A stretch of 35,898 bases of DNA from Gemmatimonadota bacterium (GTDB lineage Bacteria > Gemmatimonadota > Gemmatimonadetes > Longimicrobiales > Gaopeijiaceae), in contig JABDNZ010000387.1 in NCBI GenBank assembly GCA_013043565.1, positions 1 to 35,898 on the forward strand, read 5' to 3'. How positions within the stretch are numbered: position 1 is the stretch's first letter; every line of letters starts with the position of its first letter. The notes beneath the pieces are model-generated. The model did no database searches. It saw only the letters and a list, made by a program, of their open reading frames with translations, and was not told where the DNA came from. A program made the position numbers and the translations under genes. Below are positions 7,382 to 15,710 of this stretch, piece by piece.

Positions 7382-8715
7382 GCCGCGTCCTCCTTCCGTC
7401 TCATTCGGCCAAGCTGGTATTTGGCCATCCCGAACATCTGGGAAAGGGGGATGTTCGACGGGCAAACGTAGGAGCACGCCCCGCAGAGCATACAGTCCCA
7501 GAGGTTCGCTCTTTCCGTCATCTCCTGGTACTCGGCCGTCTGGGCCAGCTTACCCATGAGAGACGGGTTCAGGAACATCGGACAGGCGTCCAGGCAATGG
7601 CCGCATGAAATGCAGGGATAAACCGTTCTGGGACGGGACTCGTTTTCCGTCAGAACCACGATCCCGGTGACGCCTTTCGTGGCCGGTGCATCCAGGTCCG
7701 GTTGGGCGGCCCCCATCATGGGCCCGCCCGAGAGGACCTCGGTGACGTTTTCTTTGATCCCGCCGCAAAACTCCAGAATGTCCCTAAACTTGGCCCCCAC
7801 GGGAACGATGAGGTTCTGGGGTTTGTTGACACCGGGCCCCGTCACCGTCACCACCCGCTCGATGAGAGGGAGGCCCGTCTCGAAGATCTCGGCAATGCAG
7901 GCGACGGTTCCGACATTTTGAACCACCGCGCCGACATGCATGGGGAGCTTTCCGGAGGGCACTTCCCGTCCCGTGACGGCCTTTATGAGCATCTTCTCAG
8001 CGCCCTGGGGATACTTCACGTAGAGGCCCTGGACGTCGGCATTCAGATCCTTCGGCTTGGTCTTCTCCAGAATCTCGATGGCATCCGGTTTGTTCTTTTC
8101 GATGCCGATCACCGCCCGCTCCACTCCCAGGGCCTTCATCATGATCCGGACCCCGAACCACACGCGGTCGGGAAACTCGATCATGGTCCGGTGGTCGGTG
8201 GTGAGGAACGGCTCACATTCGGCACCGTTGACGAGAAGAACTTCGATCGGAACGTCCTTCGGGGGGAGCAGCTTCACATGCGTGGGAAATGCCGCGCCAC
8301 CCAACCCGACCACACCACCCTTCTGGACCGCAGCCACCACCTGCTTCGGATCAAGTCCCTCCCAAAGGGGGATCACACGGGGTCGAGGAATCTGGGGTGA
8401 GAATTTTTCCACCTTGACCCGGACCGCTTCCGCCATGCTCCCATCCGGATGGGGCCACCATCCGATCCCCACGACATCTCCAGCAGCCGAGGAGTGGATC
8501 GGGACGGACACGAAGCCGTCTGCTTCTGCGATCTTGTCCCCCCGCTCGACCCGGTCCCCCACTTTCACCAACAGGCGGGCGGGCTTTCCGGCATGCTGCC
8601 GAAGAGGAAGAACGATCTCCTCGGGAAACGGCATTCGCCGTATTGGGACGCCGCTGGACTGGTCCTTATGCTCCGGCGGATGAACGCCGTGACTGAAACT
8701 CAGCTTATCCCACAT
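7378..8715 (-). CDS. rnfC: Rnf electron transport complex subunit RnfC
   Basis: Peripheral cytoplasmic subunit (445 aa) that exchanges electrons with NAD(H) through FMN and two [4Fe-4S] clusters. Features in order: SFSHGVHPPEHK at the N-terminus; a barrel-sandwich/lipoyl-like segment (about 35-100) with HAGKPARLLVKVGDRVERGD; the nucleotide/FMN-binding Gly-rich stretch GGVVGLGGAAFPTHVK (133-148); NGAECEPFLTTDHRTMIE; then ferredoxin motifs CISCGHCLDACP (368-379) and CMLCGACSYVCP (408-419). It lacks the long Ala/Lys-rich tail of gamma-proteobacterial RnfC. It starts 58 bases after nifJ, the largest gap within the core operon, and the gap folds into a hairpin that appears to hold the weak Shine-Dalgarno. 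Confidence 0.96.
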   Translation of the reverse strand: MWDKLSFSHGVHPPEHKDQSSGVPIRRMPFPEEIVLPLRQHAGKPARLLVKVGDRVERGDKIAEADGFVSVPIHSSAAGDVVGIGWWPHPDGSMAEAVRVKVEKFSPQIPRPRVIPLWEGLDPKQVVAAVQKGGVVGLGGAAFPTHVKLLPPKDVPIEVLLVNGAECEPFLTTDHRTMIEFPDRVWFGVRIMMKALGVERAVIGIEKNKPDAIEILEKTKPKDLNADVQGLYVKYPQGAEKMLIKAVTGREVPSGKLPMHVGAVVQNVGTVACIAEIFETGLPLIERVVTVTGPGVNKPQNLIVPVGAKFRDILEFCGGIKENVTEVLSGGPMMGAAQPDLDAPATKGVTGIVVLTENESRPRTVYPCISCGHCLDACPMFLNPSLMGKLAQTAEYQEMTERANLWDCMLCGACSYVCPSNIPLSQMFGMAKYQLGRMRRKEDAA

Positions 8716-8719
8716 GTGA

Positions 8720-8774
8720 ATAGGAGCCTGCCCGCGTCCAGGAGAGCCCCTGGATCCGGACAGGCCGCTCCTAT
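8720..8774 (-). promoter_or_regulatory. Intercistronic hairpin between nifJ and rnfC
   Basis: ATAGGAGCCTG at one end pairs with CAGGccgCTCCTAT at the other (11 pairs, three-base bulge), and an inner TCCAGG/CCTGGA stem caps it. On the mRNA the fold begins at the nifJ stop and ends about four bases before the rnfC ATG, so the only nearby purine-rich stretch (GCAGG) is inside the stem. It may set the nifJ:rnfC ratio through RNA stability or start-site masking. That role is inferred; the inverted repeat itself is directly visible. Confidence 0.5.
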
Positions 8775-11700
8775 CAGTTGAAGGGCTTGGCCCGTTCGAT
8801 CCACTTCTCCAGGTCCCGCTCTTTGGGATTCAGCGGGGTCCCAGGATGGATAATCTTCGCTGTACAGCGCTCCGCCGCCTGCACCAGCTCGGCGAAGGTC
8901 CCTGCCTTCGGATCCTTGATGTAGGCCTGCTTGTTCTCGTTATAGGCGAACATCTTCTTGTTCAGATTGGTGCACTCGTTACACGTCGTGCACCGGGCCG
9001 TCTCGATGTACGGCTCCATGACCAGGTCGTCGTCCTCGTCCTCATCCATGGCGGGGGCCGCAGCCGGAGCCGCTTCCGCCGGGGCAGCTGCCTCGGCAGG
9101 AGCCGGCGGTGCCGCCACGGCCGCCCCACCGCCATCCCCACTCAGAAGAGCCTTGGCTTCCTCCGTGAGGGTTACGGGCCGGAGACCCGGCGTGCTGGAG
9201 GCCCGCTTCAACACCTCGCCCACCGTGTCCTGCCCGCCTCGGGAGGAATTGATGAGCCCCTCGGCCATGCGCCGGGCAATTATCTGGGGATACGTAGTTT
9301 TCAGCTCGGCGATCTTGGCCTCGTACTCGGTCCGAAGGGCCGCGACCTTGGCCTCGAAATCGTCCTCCAGCTCGTAGGCGATCTGGTCCCGAACCGACGG
9401 TGCCACCTTGTAGCCCGCCAATTCCCGGAGCTGGTCCCAGTGCAGGAGCCGGTCCTCGCCCAGGATGACCATCTCCATGGAACAAGCCACCCGGTCCAGA
9501 TGCCCGTCGCCCCCCAGGAAATTGATGTAAGGCGTCTTCCCGAGGCGGTCATCGAGGGGCATGTTCAAGAAATCGTGGAAGGGAATCTGGTCGTCGTTCC
9601 AGTTGTCCCGCCTGATCGTCTTGAAGTGCTTCTTGAAGCGGTTCTCCGTGGCCGCCCAATCCGCCACCGTCAGGGGTAACTCCAGAACCTGGGTACCCCC
9701 CTCCTCGTCGGTATAGGTGAGCTCGTAGGACGGCCAGTCCTCCTCGATTTCCGGATTCCCTTTCAAGTCGATGCACTCGGCCCAGCCCTTCCCGGCGGAC
9801 GGATCGTAGACCAGGAAGGGGAAGGCCCGGCACTCCAGGGCCAACCTGGCGGCGTGGGGGGACAGCTCGTCTGCCAGACCGTGCTCTACGGGACAGGGCG
9901 TGTAGAGGTTGAAGACCGCCGGCCCCTTGTAATGCAGGCCCTTGATGACCCCCTCCATCATGTGGGCCGGGGAAGCCTGAGAGGTCTGGAGTACGTAAGC
10001 CCCCCGGTGGGCCAGGGCGATGAGAGCCATCTCCTTTCGGGTCTCTTCCTTCCCGTGATGGGCTTTCCCATAGGCGCTCATGTCGGCCACCTGGCCGGTG
10101 AAGCCCGAGGTGCAGGCCTGTCCGCCGGTGTTGGAGTAGACCTGCGTGTCCAGGACCACCACTCGGATGGGTTTCCCGGAAGCCAGGAGACGGGAGACGT
10201 TCTGGAAGCCGATGTCCAGCATGGCTCCGTCCCCTCCCATGGCCAGGATGGGCGGACAGAGGTCGAACTCCTCCTCGGTGAACTTCTGCCAGTCGAATTC
10301 GACGACGGCCTGGTTGAATTCCGCCTCGTCGTATTCGTCGTTGAAGAGGAGCTCCGCTTTTCGGACGGCCATGAAGTTGTCCCCCATCTTCCTCATGTGC
10401 CCCTCGAAGATGCCGATGGCAATCGAGGGAGCGTCCTGGAAGAGGTGGTTGACCCAGGGGAAGGGATAGGGGTTGTAAGGGTAGGTGCTTCCCCAGACCG
10501 AGGAACAACCGGTGCTGTTGGTCATGGCCATGTGGGAACGGCCTCGACCACTGGGTCCTTCGGTGTACCGCCAGCGGAGCTCCTTCAGCTCTTTAACAGA
10601 TTTATTGAGAGTCTCGAAGAGTTCTTTGTCTTCGTCTTGAACCTTCAGGGTGGCATCGGCTCCGTCGGCCAGGCTCTGCAGATCGAACTCGACATCACCC
10701 AGGAGGAGGCCCTTTGCCTTCTCCTCAAGGCCTTCGACCAGCGTGTCGATCTTCTTGACGTAGGCCTCCACCCGGGGTTGCATGACCCCTTCGATGGTGG
10801 CGATGAGGAGGTGCACGGCCGTCTTCTCACCACAACCCATGCAAGCCCCGTCGCCTCCGGCCAGGATCTGATAGTTCCCCTTCTTGAGGAGTAGGGACGA
10901 CAGGATTCCGATTCCGTGCTCGAGGTCGCTGATGTTGATGTATCGGTCATCGGTGTCCGGGAGGCGTTCCCACATCTCCCAGTTCCGCCGGAGACGGTCC
11001 ACGATCTCTTCGTCCTGCTTCACCGTGATGAGGGCGTTCTCCGGACAGACCTCCACACAGATGTTGCACCCCTTGCAGGCTTCAGGATTCACCGTGATGG
11101 AGAGGAGACCTCCGGTTCCCTTCTCCGCGTTCTCCGGGAGATCGAAAAAGGGCGTGGTCTTGGCCAGGGGGAACTCGGCAAGCACCGAGTAGACGGCCGC
11201 AAACTGCTTGTCGACCTCGGCCCTGCGCTCGGCGTCCCAACCCAGCTTGTCCAGGATGTTCTGGTAAGCCTGGGAAAGGATGTCGGCGAAGTTATGGAAA
11301 GGCACGCCCTTCAGGAGCTTGTGAGCCTCCTTCGCCACGTTCTTGGAAATGGACATGAACTGGTCCAGGGAGTTCCCGTTCGTGGCCGTGAGGATGGCGG
11401 CATCCAGAATCTGCTCCGTGGTGTTCACCACCCCCGGGATGGCCGTATCGGGGCACTGGACCCAGCACTGGCTGCACCCGGTGCACTTCTCGGCGATAAA
11501 GTCCGGAACCTGGAAGCGGATATTGGTCATGTCCCGGACCACACTGGTGGAGGCCGGGATGGCGCTGATAGCGGCAAAGGGATCGGCGATGCCGTCCTCA
11601 CCTGTGGTGGCACAGAAGGCGCAGACCTGCTCCCAGAAGCGTCCCTGATTCCCGATTCCCCACTGCTGGCCCTCGGTGTCCAGGAGGCCTGGAATCGGAC

Positions 11701-13843
11701 CCACACCACCTTCGGCCCCTACGACTTCCTTCACCTCGGTGGCCACCGGAACCTCGAAGAGCTCGTCATAGCCCCTCTGGATCACCCGGAGGTTGTCTTG
11801 GACCACGGCGGCGCCCAGCTTCCCGAATTTCTTATTGAGCTGGCCCAGAATCCCCTCGAAGAGCTGCTCCTCGTCCAGACCCTCCTGGTCCATGAATCTG
11901 GAAGCCTTGAAGAAGGCGCCCATGAAGGCCGCACCCTGCATCCGATACCGAAGATCAGGATTCCCCGCCTCCTCGGCAGCGATTTTGAAGCCGTCCAACC
12001 CGAAGACCTTGATCTTCTTCTGGCGAATGGTCTCCTGCCCGCCGGCGGGGAAGGAGTCCCATAGCTCTTCGGGCGTCATATCGCTCTGGATGATGAGGGT
12101 ACCGCCTTCTTTGATGCCGGCCAGAGGGTCGGTGCTCTTGTAGACGTTCGGGTCCGGGCTCAGGACCGCATCCACGAACTGGAGCTCCCCGTTGAGCTGG
12201 ATCTTCCCGTGAGCAAGGGTGGCATAGAAGCTGGTGGGCTGCCCCTTCTTCTCTGATCCGTACTTGGGGTTGGCTTGAATCTGGAGGCCCGCCAGCTCGA
12301 AGGCGGTCATGGCCAGGTTCTTCCCGGTGGTAATGGCCCCCCACCCACCGATGGAGTGAATCCGAACGGAAATGGCACCCTCGGGCATGAGGTCCAGAAT
12401 GCCCGTGGATTCGAGGGTCAAGTCGCCCAGATGGGGATAGGCCTCCAGCAACTCCTCCTGCCAGAGCTGGAGCTTCGGATACTGGGTACCCTTCCTGACG
12501 AAGTCCAACCCCAGATAGAACATCCGCTGCCGCTTCCCGTCAGGGAACATGTTCTCCACCGCAGCGATGATGTCCCCGGGCTGCAGGTCCCGGCTCCCCA
12601 TGCCGAAGGACCCGGCGTAGAAGTCAGGGACCTCGTCAGGCCGGATCTCGGCCAAGCCGGGGTGGGGGATCTCGGGCCCGGAGGCGCGGAAGTTCTCGAC
12701 CCCCTTACCCATGGCGGCCCGAACCTCCCGAAGGAGAGGCGGGTCAACCGCCAGGGGCTGGTCCAGGCGCTCCAGGATGGTGACGCCCTTCTTCCCCTTC
12801 AGCATGGCAGTGATGAGGTCGGTGGGGAACGGGCGGAACATGGTGAGGTTCAGCACGCCCACCTTCAGACCCTGGGACCGGAGGTGGTCCGCAACGGCCT
12901 CGCAGTTGCACACCACCGACCCCTGCCCCATGAGAACGTACTCGGCATCTTCCAGGAGGTAACCCGTGGCCCTGTTGTAGCGCCGACCCGTGAGTTGGTA
13001 AAACTCCTCCATGGCCTGATCCGTGAGGTCGGCCACATGGTCGAAATAGAAGGGCCGCTGGGCCGCGACGCCCTGGGCATAGGAGTCCTGATTCTGGACA
13101 GTCCCGATCATGGCCGGGAAGTCCACATCATAGATCTCCGGGATTCGGCGGCGTTTTTCCCCGAAAACCATCCTTTGGGCCGGGGTTGGGGATTCGATGA
13201 TATCAGCCGGATCTCCCAGGTATTCCTTGATGAGCTCCCGCTCCGGAAGACGGATGGACTCGATGACATGGCTGGTGAGGAAGCCGTCCTGAGCCACAAC
13301 GGCTGGGTTCAGGGTGAGCTCCGCCGTCCGGTGCCCGATGAGATTCAGGTCTGCCACCTCTTGGACGTTCTTCCCGAAGAGCTGGAAGAACCCGGAGTCG
13401 TCAACGCAGTGGTAGTCGTCGTGACCCGCGTGGATGTTCAGCGCCTGCTTCGTCATGGCCCTGGCCGCGACGTTCAGCACATAGGTCAACCTCTTTCCGG
13501 CGGCCGCATAGAGGGACTCGTGCATATAGGCGATGCCCTGACCGCTGGAGAAGTTGGCAGCTCTCAAGCCCACCATACTCATCCCTGCCGTCACCGCAGC
13601 GGCAGCGTGCTCCCCTTCGGGCTCGAAGAAGATGAGCCTCCGACCGTTGGCGTTGGTGTATCCCGCCGCCATGGCCAGGGCCCAACCTTCACCCATCTGA
13701 GTTGACGGCGTGATGGGATAGGCACCCGCAGCCTCGCTGGCGTTGACCTCACACCAGACGACGGCCTCGCTGCCGTCCATGGCCTCGGGTCTTCCCGGGT
13801 ATTTAAACGACTGCTGTCCCTCGTTGCTCTTCGGGCTGGTCAT
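8774..13843 (-). CDS. nifJ: Giant pyruvate (2-oxoacid):ferredoxin oxidoreductase with tethered C-terminal ferredoxin
   Basis: Single-chain PFOR: decarboxylates pyruvate (or a related 2-oxoacid) with CoA and TPP, passing two electrons to ferredoxin. Domains in order: alpha-type domain with AYPITPST (41-48); domain II; gamma-type domain with RIHSIGGWGAITTGKNLA (about 494-511); di-cluster ferredoxin domain with CTGCSQCWVQCP (from 787) and CKGCNICVEVCP (from 923); TPP domain with GDGACMGCGEK (about 997-1007), GDGAMLDIGFQN and YSNTGGQ. At 1689 aa it far exceeds the usual about 1170-1230. Extras are about 80 residues between the two ferredoxin motifs, a long helical C-terminal segment, an Ala/Pro linker (about 1571-1600), and a mono-cluster ferredoxin (CTTCNEC from 1618, last Cys 1660). 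The start at 13843 overlaps the rnfB stop (ATGA). Confidence 0.93.
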   Translation of the reverse strand: MTSPKSNEGQQSFKYPGRPEAMDGSEAVVWCEVNASEAAGAYPITPSTQMGEGWALAMAAGYTNANGRRLIFFEPEGEHAAAAVTAGMSMVGLRAANFSSGQGIAYMHESLYAAAGKRLTYVLNVAARAMTKQALNIHAGHDDYHCVDDSGFFQLFGKNVQEVADLNLIGHRTAELTLNPAVVAQDGFLTSHVIESIRLPERELIKEYLGDPADIIESPTPAQRMVFGEKRRRIPEIYDVDFPAMIGTVQNQDSYAQGVAAQRPFYFDHVADLTDQAMEEFYQLTGRRYNRATGYLLEDAEYVLMGQGSVVCNCEAVADHLRSQGLKVGVLNLTMFRPFPTDLITAMLKGKKGVTILERLDQPLAVDPPLLREVRAAMGKGVENFRASGPEIPHPGLAEIRPDEVPDFYAGSFGMGSRDLQPGDIIAAVENMFPDGKRQRMFYLGLDFVRKGTQYPKLQLWQEELLEAYPHLGDLTLESTGILDLMPEGAISVRIHSIGGWGAITTGKNLAMTAFELAGLQIQANPKYGSEKKGQPTSFYATLAHGKIQLNGELQFVDAVLSPDPNVYKSTDPLAGIKEGGTLIIQSDMTPEELWDSFPAGGQETIRQKKIKVFGLDGFKIAAEEAGNPDLRYRMQGAAFMGAFFKASRFMDQEGLDEEQLFEGILGQLNKKFGKLGAAVVQDNLRVIQRGYDELFEVPVATEVKEVVGAEGGVGPIPGLLDTEGQQWGIGNQGRFWEQVCAFCATTGEDGIADPFAAISAIPASTSVVRDMTNIRFQVPDFIAEKCTGCSQCWVQCPDTAIPGVVNTTEQILDAAILTATNGNSLDQFMSISKNVAKEAHKLLKGVPFHNFADILSQAYQNILDKLGWDAERRAEVDKQFAAVYSVLAEFPLAKTTPFFDLPENAEKGTGGLLSITVNPEACKGCNICVEVCPENALITVKQDEEIVDRLRRNWEMWERLPDTDDRYINISDLEHGIGILSSLLLKKGNYQILAGGDGACMGCGEKTAVHLLIATIEGVMQPRVEAYVKKIDTLVEGLEEKAKGLLLGDVEFDLQSLADGADATLKVQDEDKELFETLNKSVKELKELRWRYTEGPSGRGRSHMAMTNSTGCSSVWGSTYPYNPYPFPWVNHLFQDAPSIAIGIFEGHMRKMGDNFMAVRKAELLFNDEYDEAEFNQAVVEFDWQKFTEEEFDLCPPILAMGGDGAMLDIGFQNVSRLLASGKPIRVVVLDTQVYSNTGGQACTSGFTGQVADMSAYGKAHHGKEETRKEMALIALAHRGAYVLQTSQASPAHMMEGVIKGLHYKGPAVFNLYTPCPVEHGLADELSPHAARLALECRAFPFLVYDPSAGKGWAECIDLKGNPEIEEDWPSYELTYTDEEGGTQVLELPLTVADWAATENRFKKHFKTIRRDNWNDDQIPFHDFLNMPLDDRLGKTPYINFLGGDGHLDRVACSMEMVILGEDRLLHWDQLRELAGYKVAPSVRDQIAYELEDDFEAKVAALRTEYEAKIAELKTTYPQIIARRMAEGLINSSRGGQDTVGEVLKRASSTPGLRPVTLTEEAKALLSGDGGGAAVAAPPAPAEAAAPAEAAPAAAPAMDEDEDDDLVMEPYIETARCTTCNECTNLNKKMFAYNENKQAYIKDPKAGTFAELVQAAERCTAKIIHPGTPLNPKERDLEKWIERAKPFN

Positions 13844-14691
13844 CCTGCTTCGCTCCCTACGAGTTCGCGTACAGGGGCAAACTGGGCCCCCTCCACCCAA
13901 ACGATTGCCCCCGTGGGGCACCGGGCAGTGGCTTCAGTGTTGGCCGTTCTAATGTTGGCGTAGTCGATGACGGCCAGACCGTTCTTGATCTCGATAAGGC
14001 CCGGGGCAGCATCTTGGACACACCGGGCACAGGCGGTACAGGCGACGGCACAGACTTCTTCTGCATCGTCGCCCTCTAGAAGGTTCTTGCACTGAACGAT
14101 GAGCTTGTCGGCCAGCGGCATTACAGTGAACAGATCCAGGGGACAGGCGTCTACACAGTCTCCACAGGACGTGCACAGATCGGGCTCCACCACCGGTAAC
14201 CCGAAAGGGTTCATGGTGATGGCCTCGAAATCACACGCCACGGCACAATCGGCCAGACTCACGCATCCCCACGTGCAGCCCTTCCCTCCCCCGGTCACTG
14301 CTACCGCAGCAGCACAGCTGTCCACACCGTGATAGCGTGCTTTGGATGTGGCTACATTCGTGCCGCCAGCGCAGAGGAGTCGGGCCACCAACTTGTTGGC
14401 CTCGCCGGCATCCACACCCAGGACCGCAGCAACATCGGCCCGGTCCTCCTCCCCCATGACAGTACAACCGGCGGGGGCAACCTCCCCCTTAACGGCTGCC
14501 TCTGCGAACGCTCGGCATCCCGCCAAACCGCATGCACCGCAGTTCGCACCGGGAAGAACTTCCTCCACGGCATCGATGCGGGGGTCCTCCCACACCTTCA
14601 GCTTCGCGTTGGCCAGGGCGATAAGGCCCCCGAAGGTGAGACCCACGCCGCCAAGGATGGCTACGGAAGTCAGAATCAGCGAAAAGTCCAT
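13840..14691 (-). CDS. rnfB: Rnf electron transport complex subunit RnfB
   Basis: RnfB is the membrane-anchored iron-sulfur subunit that accepts electrons from reduced ferredoxin. The 283-aa protein starts with a transmembrane helix (LILTSVAILGGVGLTFGGLIALA) and then the RnfB/Fer4 signature LPGANCGACGLAGCRAFAEA with Cys51, 54, 59 and 76. Further Cys groups follow: GCTWGCVSLADCAVAC (139-153), CTSCGDCVDACP (173-184) and CAVACTACARCV (214-225), closed by ARCPTGAI. Several [4Fe-4S] clusters are therefore possible, as in longer RnfB proteins. A site AGGGACGGA precedes the ATG. It is detached from the other rnf genes: nifJ, whose start overlaps its stop, sits between rnfB and rnfC. That pairs the ferredoxin-accepting subunit directly with a ferredoxin-reducing enzyme. 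Confidence 0.95.
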   Translation of the reverse strand: MDFSLILTSVAILGGVGLTFGGLIALANAKLKVWEDPRIDAVEEVLPGANCGACGLAGCRAFAEAAVKGEVAPAGCTVMGEEDRADVAAVLGVDAGEANKLVARLLCAGGTNVATSKARYHGVDSCAAAVAVTGGGKGCTWGCVSLADCAVACDFEAITMNPFGLPVVEPDLCTSCGDCVDACPLDLFTVMPLADKLIVQCKNLLEGDDAEEVCAVACTACARCVQDAAPGLIEIKNGLAVIDYANIRTANTEATARCPTGAIVWVEGAQFAPVRELVGSEAG

Positions 14692-14714
14692 TCCGTCCCT
14701 ATACCCTGCTCAGC

Positions 14715-15710
14715 TCAAACGCCGGATTGATGGATGAGCCACGAGGCCAACTGCCCCGCATCGTCCATCTCGGGAACGCCCAAGCCCGCATCCACGGATG
14801 CAGTCTCCACGGCTCCAACGCTGGCCGTGAGGGAAGCGAGTTGCCCGAGCTCTTCCGCTTGGTGAAACGCCGAGATCGAACCCAAGGCCCGTTTCGGTGC
14901 CTTCTCGGGAAGGTGGCTCACGGTCAGACGCTGATCGAGGGACCTGCCCTCGCCGGGAATGTGCATGAACTTGGCACACCCCTCCGGCATCACCGCTGCG
15001 ATTCCAGGCCCGTCCACGGCACCCAGCACCGATAGCTCCGCTGGATCGTCGGTCTGGATCACCGCGACCCCCGGGGTGATCAGCCTGACCAACGGTGCCG
15101 GGGCCGCAGGACCGTTCACCACCAAAACGATCTTCTGGCCGCCCTCAAGGAGCTCGGCCAACGATGCCGGCCGCAGATCCTGGCCCTCCACCTCGATGAC
15201 CAGGGGCGGAGCCCAAACCCGTTCGGCGCTGTTCCACTTGTTCGGGGGGAACCGTTCCAGGCAGTCCTCCACTCCCTCCGGATGAGCCAGATCGTGCAGG
15301 GCCCATTCCACGCTGCGGGCGGCGCCGAAGGCGCTCCCGGCCTTCCCAAGAGCGGTAAAGACGGCCCCCCTGAGGTAGCCGTCCAGGGGAACCTTGGCGG
15401 TGAAGAGATCGTCACCGGCCTTTTTCAGCTCCGTGAGGGTCTGGTACGCCGCCAGGATCTCGGCCCGCTTGTCCGGGTCCAGCTTTTTGTTGGCACCGAC
15501 AAAGGGTGCAAGGCGGTCGAGGTCGATTCTCCCCGCGGCGAAGGGGCCCAGTTCGTGAGCCAATCGCGCCTGAGGGTCCTCATCGCCACCCTGCCCCCGC
15601 TCGAGGATCCCGCGAACCTCCTCAGCGGACATGGCCACCGAGGAAGTAAAGGATTCCTTCGCATCGACGAGGGCCTCTAGGGCCTGGACAATCCGTTCGT
15701 CAGACGGCAT
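14715..15710 (-). CDS. Unknown 331-aa soluble protein encoded between korB and rnfB
   Basis: I do not recognise this family. The start overlaps the end of korB by 11 bases and the stop is 23 bases before rnfB, so it belongs to the operon. No signal peptide, transmembrane helix or Cys cluster is visible (two Cys in all). The N-terminal half (about 1-150) looks alpha-helical and charged. The second half looks alpha/beta, with hydrophobic strand-like pieces: PPLVIEVEG, QKIVLVVNGPAAPAPLVRLI, GVAVIQTDD and GPGIAAVMPEGCAKFMHIPG. The latter part could be a small nucleotide- or protein-binding fold, but no catalytic motif stands out. Position suggests an accessory or assembly subunit of KorAB, NifJ or Rnf. 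Homologues at the same place in related operons would be the key test. Confidence 0.8.
   Translation of the reverse strand: MPSDERIVQALEALVDAKESFTSSVAMSAEEVRGILERGQGGDEDPQARLAHELGPFAAGRIDLDRLAPFVGANKKLDPDKRAEILAAYQTLTELKKAGDDLFTAKVPLDGYLRGAVFTALGKAGSAFGAARSVEWALHDLAHPEGVEDCLERFPPNKWNSAERVWAPPLVIEVEGQDLRPASLAELLEGGQKIVLVVNGPAAPAPLVRLITPGVAVIQTDDPAELSVLGAVDGPGIAAVMPEGCAKFMHIPGEGRSLDQRLTVSHLPEKAPKRALGSISAFHQAEELGQLASLTASVGAVETASVDAGLGVPEMDDAGQLASWLIHQSGV

Noticed and set aside
3867-8715. The membrane complex being Na+-NQR rather than Rnf
   Set aside because: The NqrM-like gene raised this, but RnfB with its many Cys motifs and RnfC with two ferredoxin motifs are present, and no NqrA or NqrF is encoded in the window.
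12275-13705. 476-aa plus-strand ORF opposite nifJ (also 10916-12064, 382 aa, and 9854-10894, 346 aa)
   Set aside because: These are codon-phase shadows of the GC-rich nifJ gene. Composition is His/Gly/Val/Leu-biased with no domain motifs, while the minus strand shows unbroken PFOR motifs across the same bases.
8774-13843. nifJ as a sign of nitrogen fixation
   Set aside because: The symbol is historical. No nitrogenase or nif regulatory genes are in the window, and the neighbours point to central carbon and energy metabolism.
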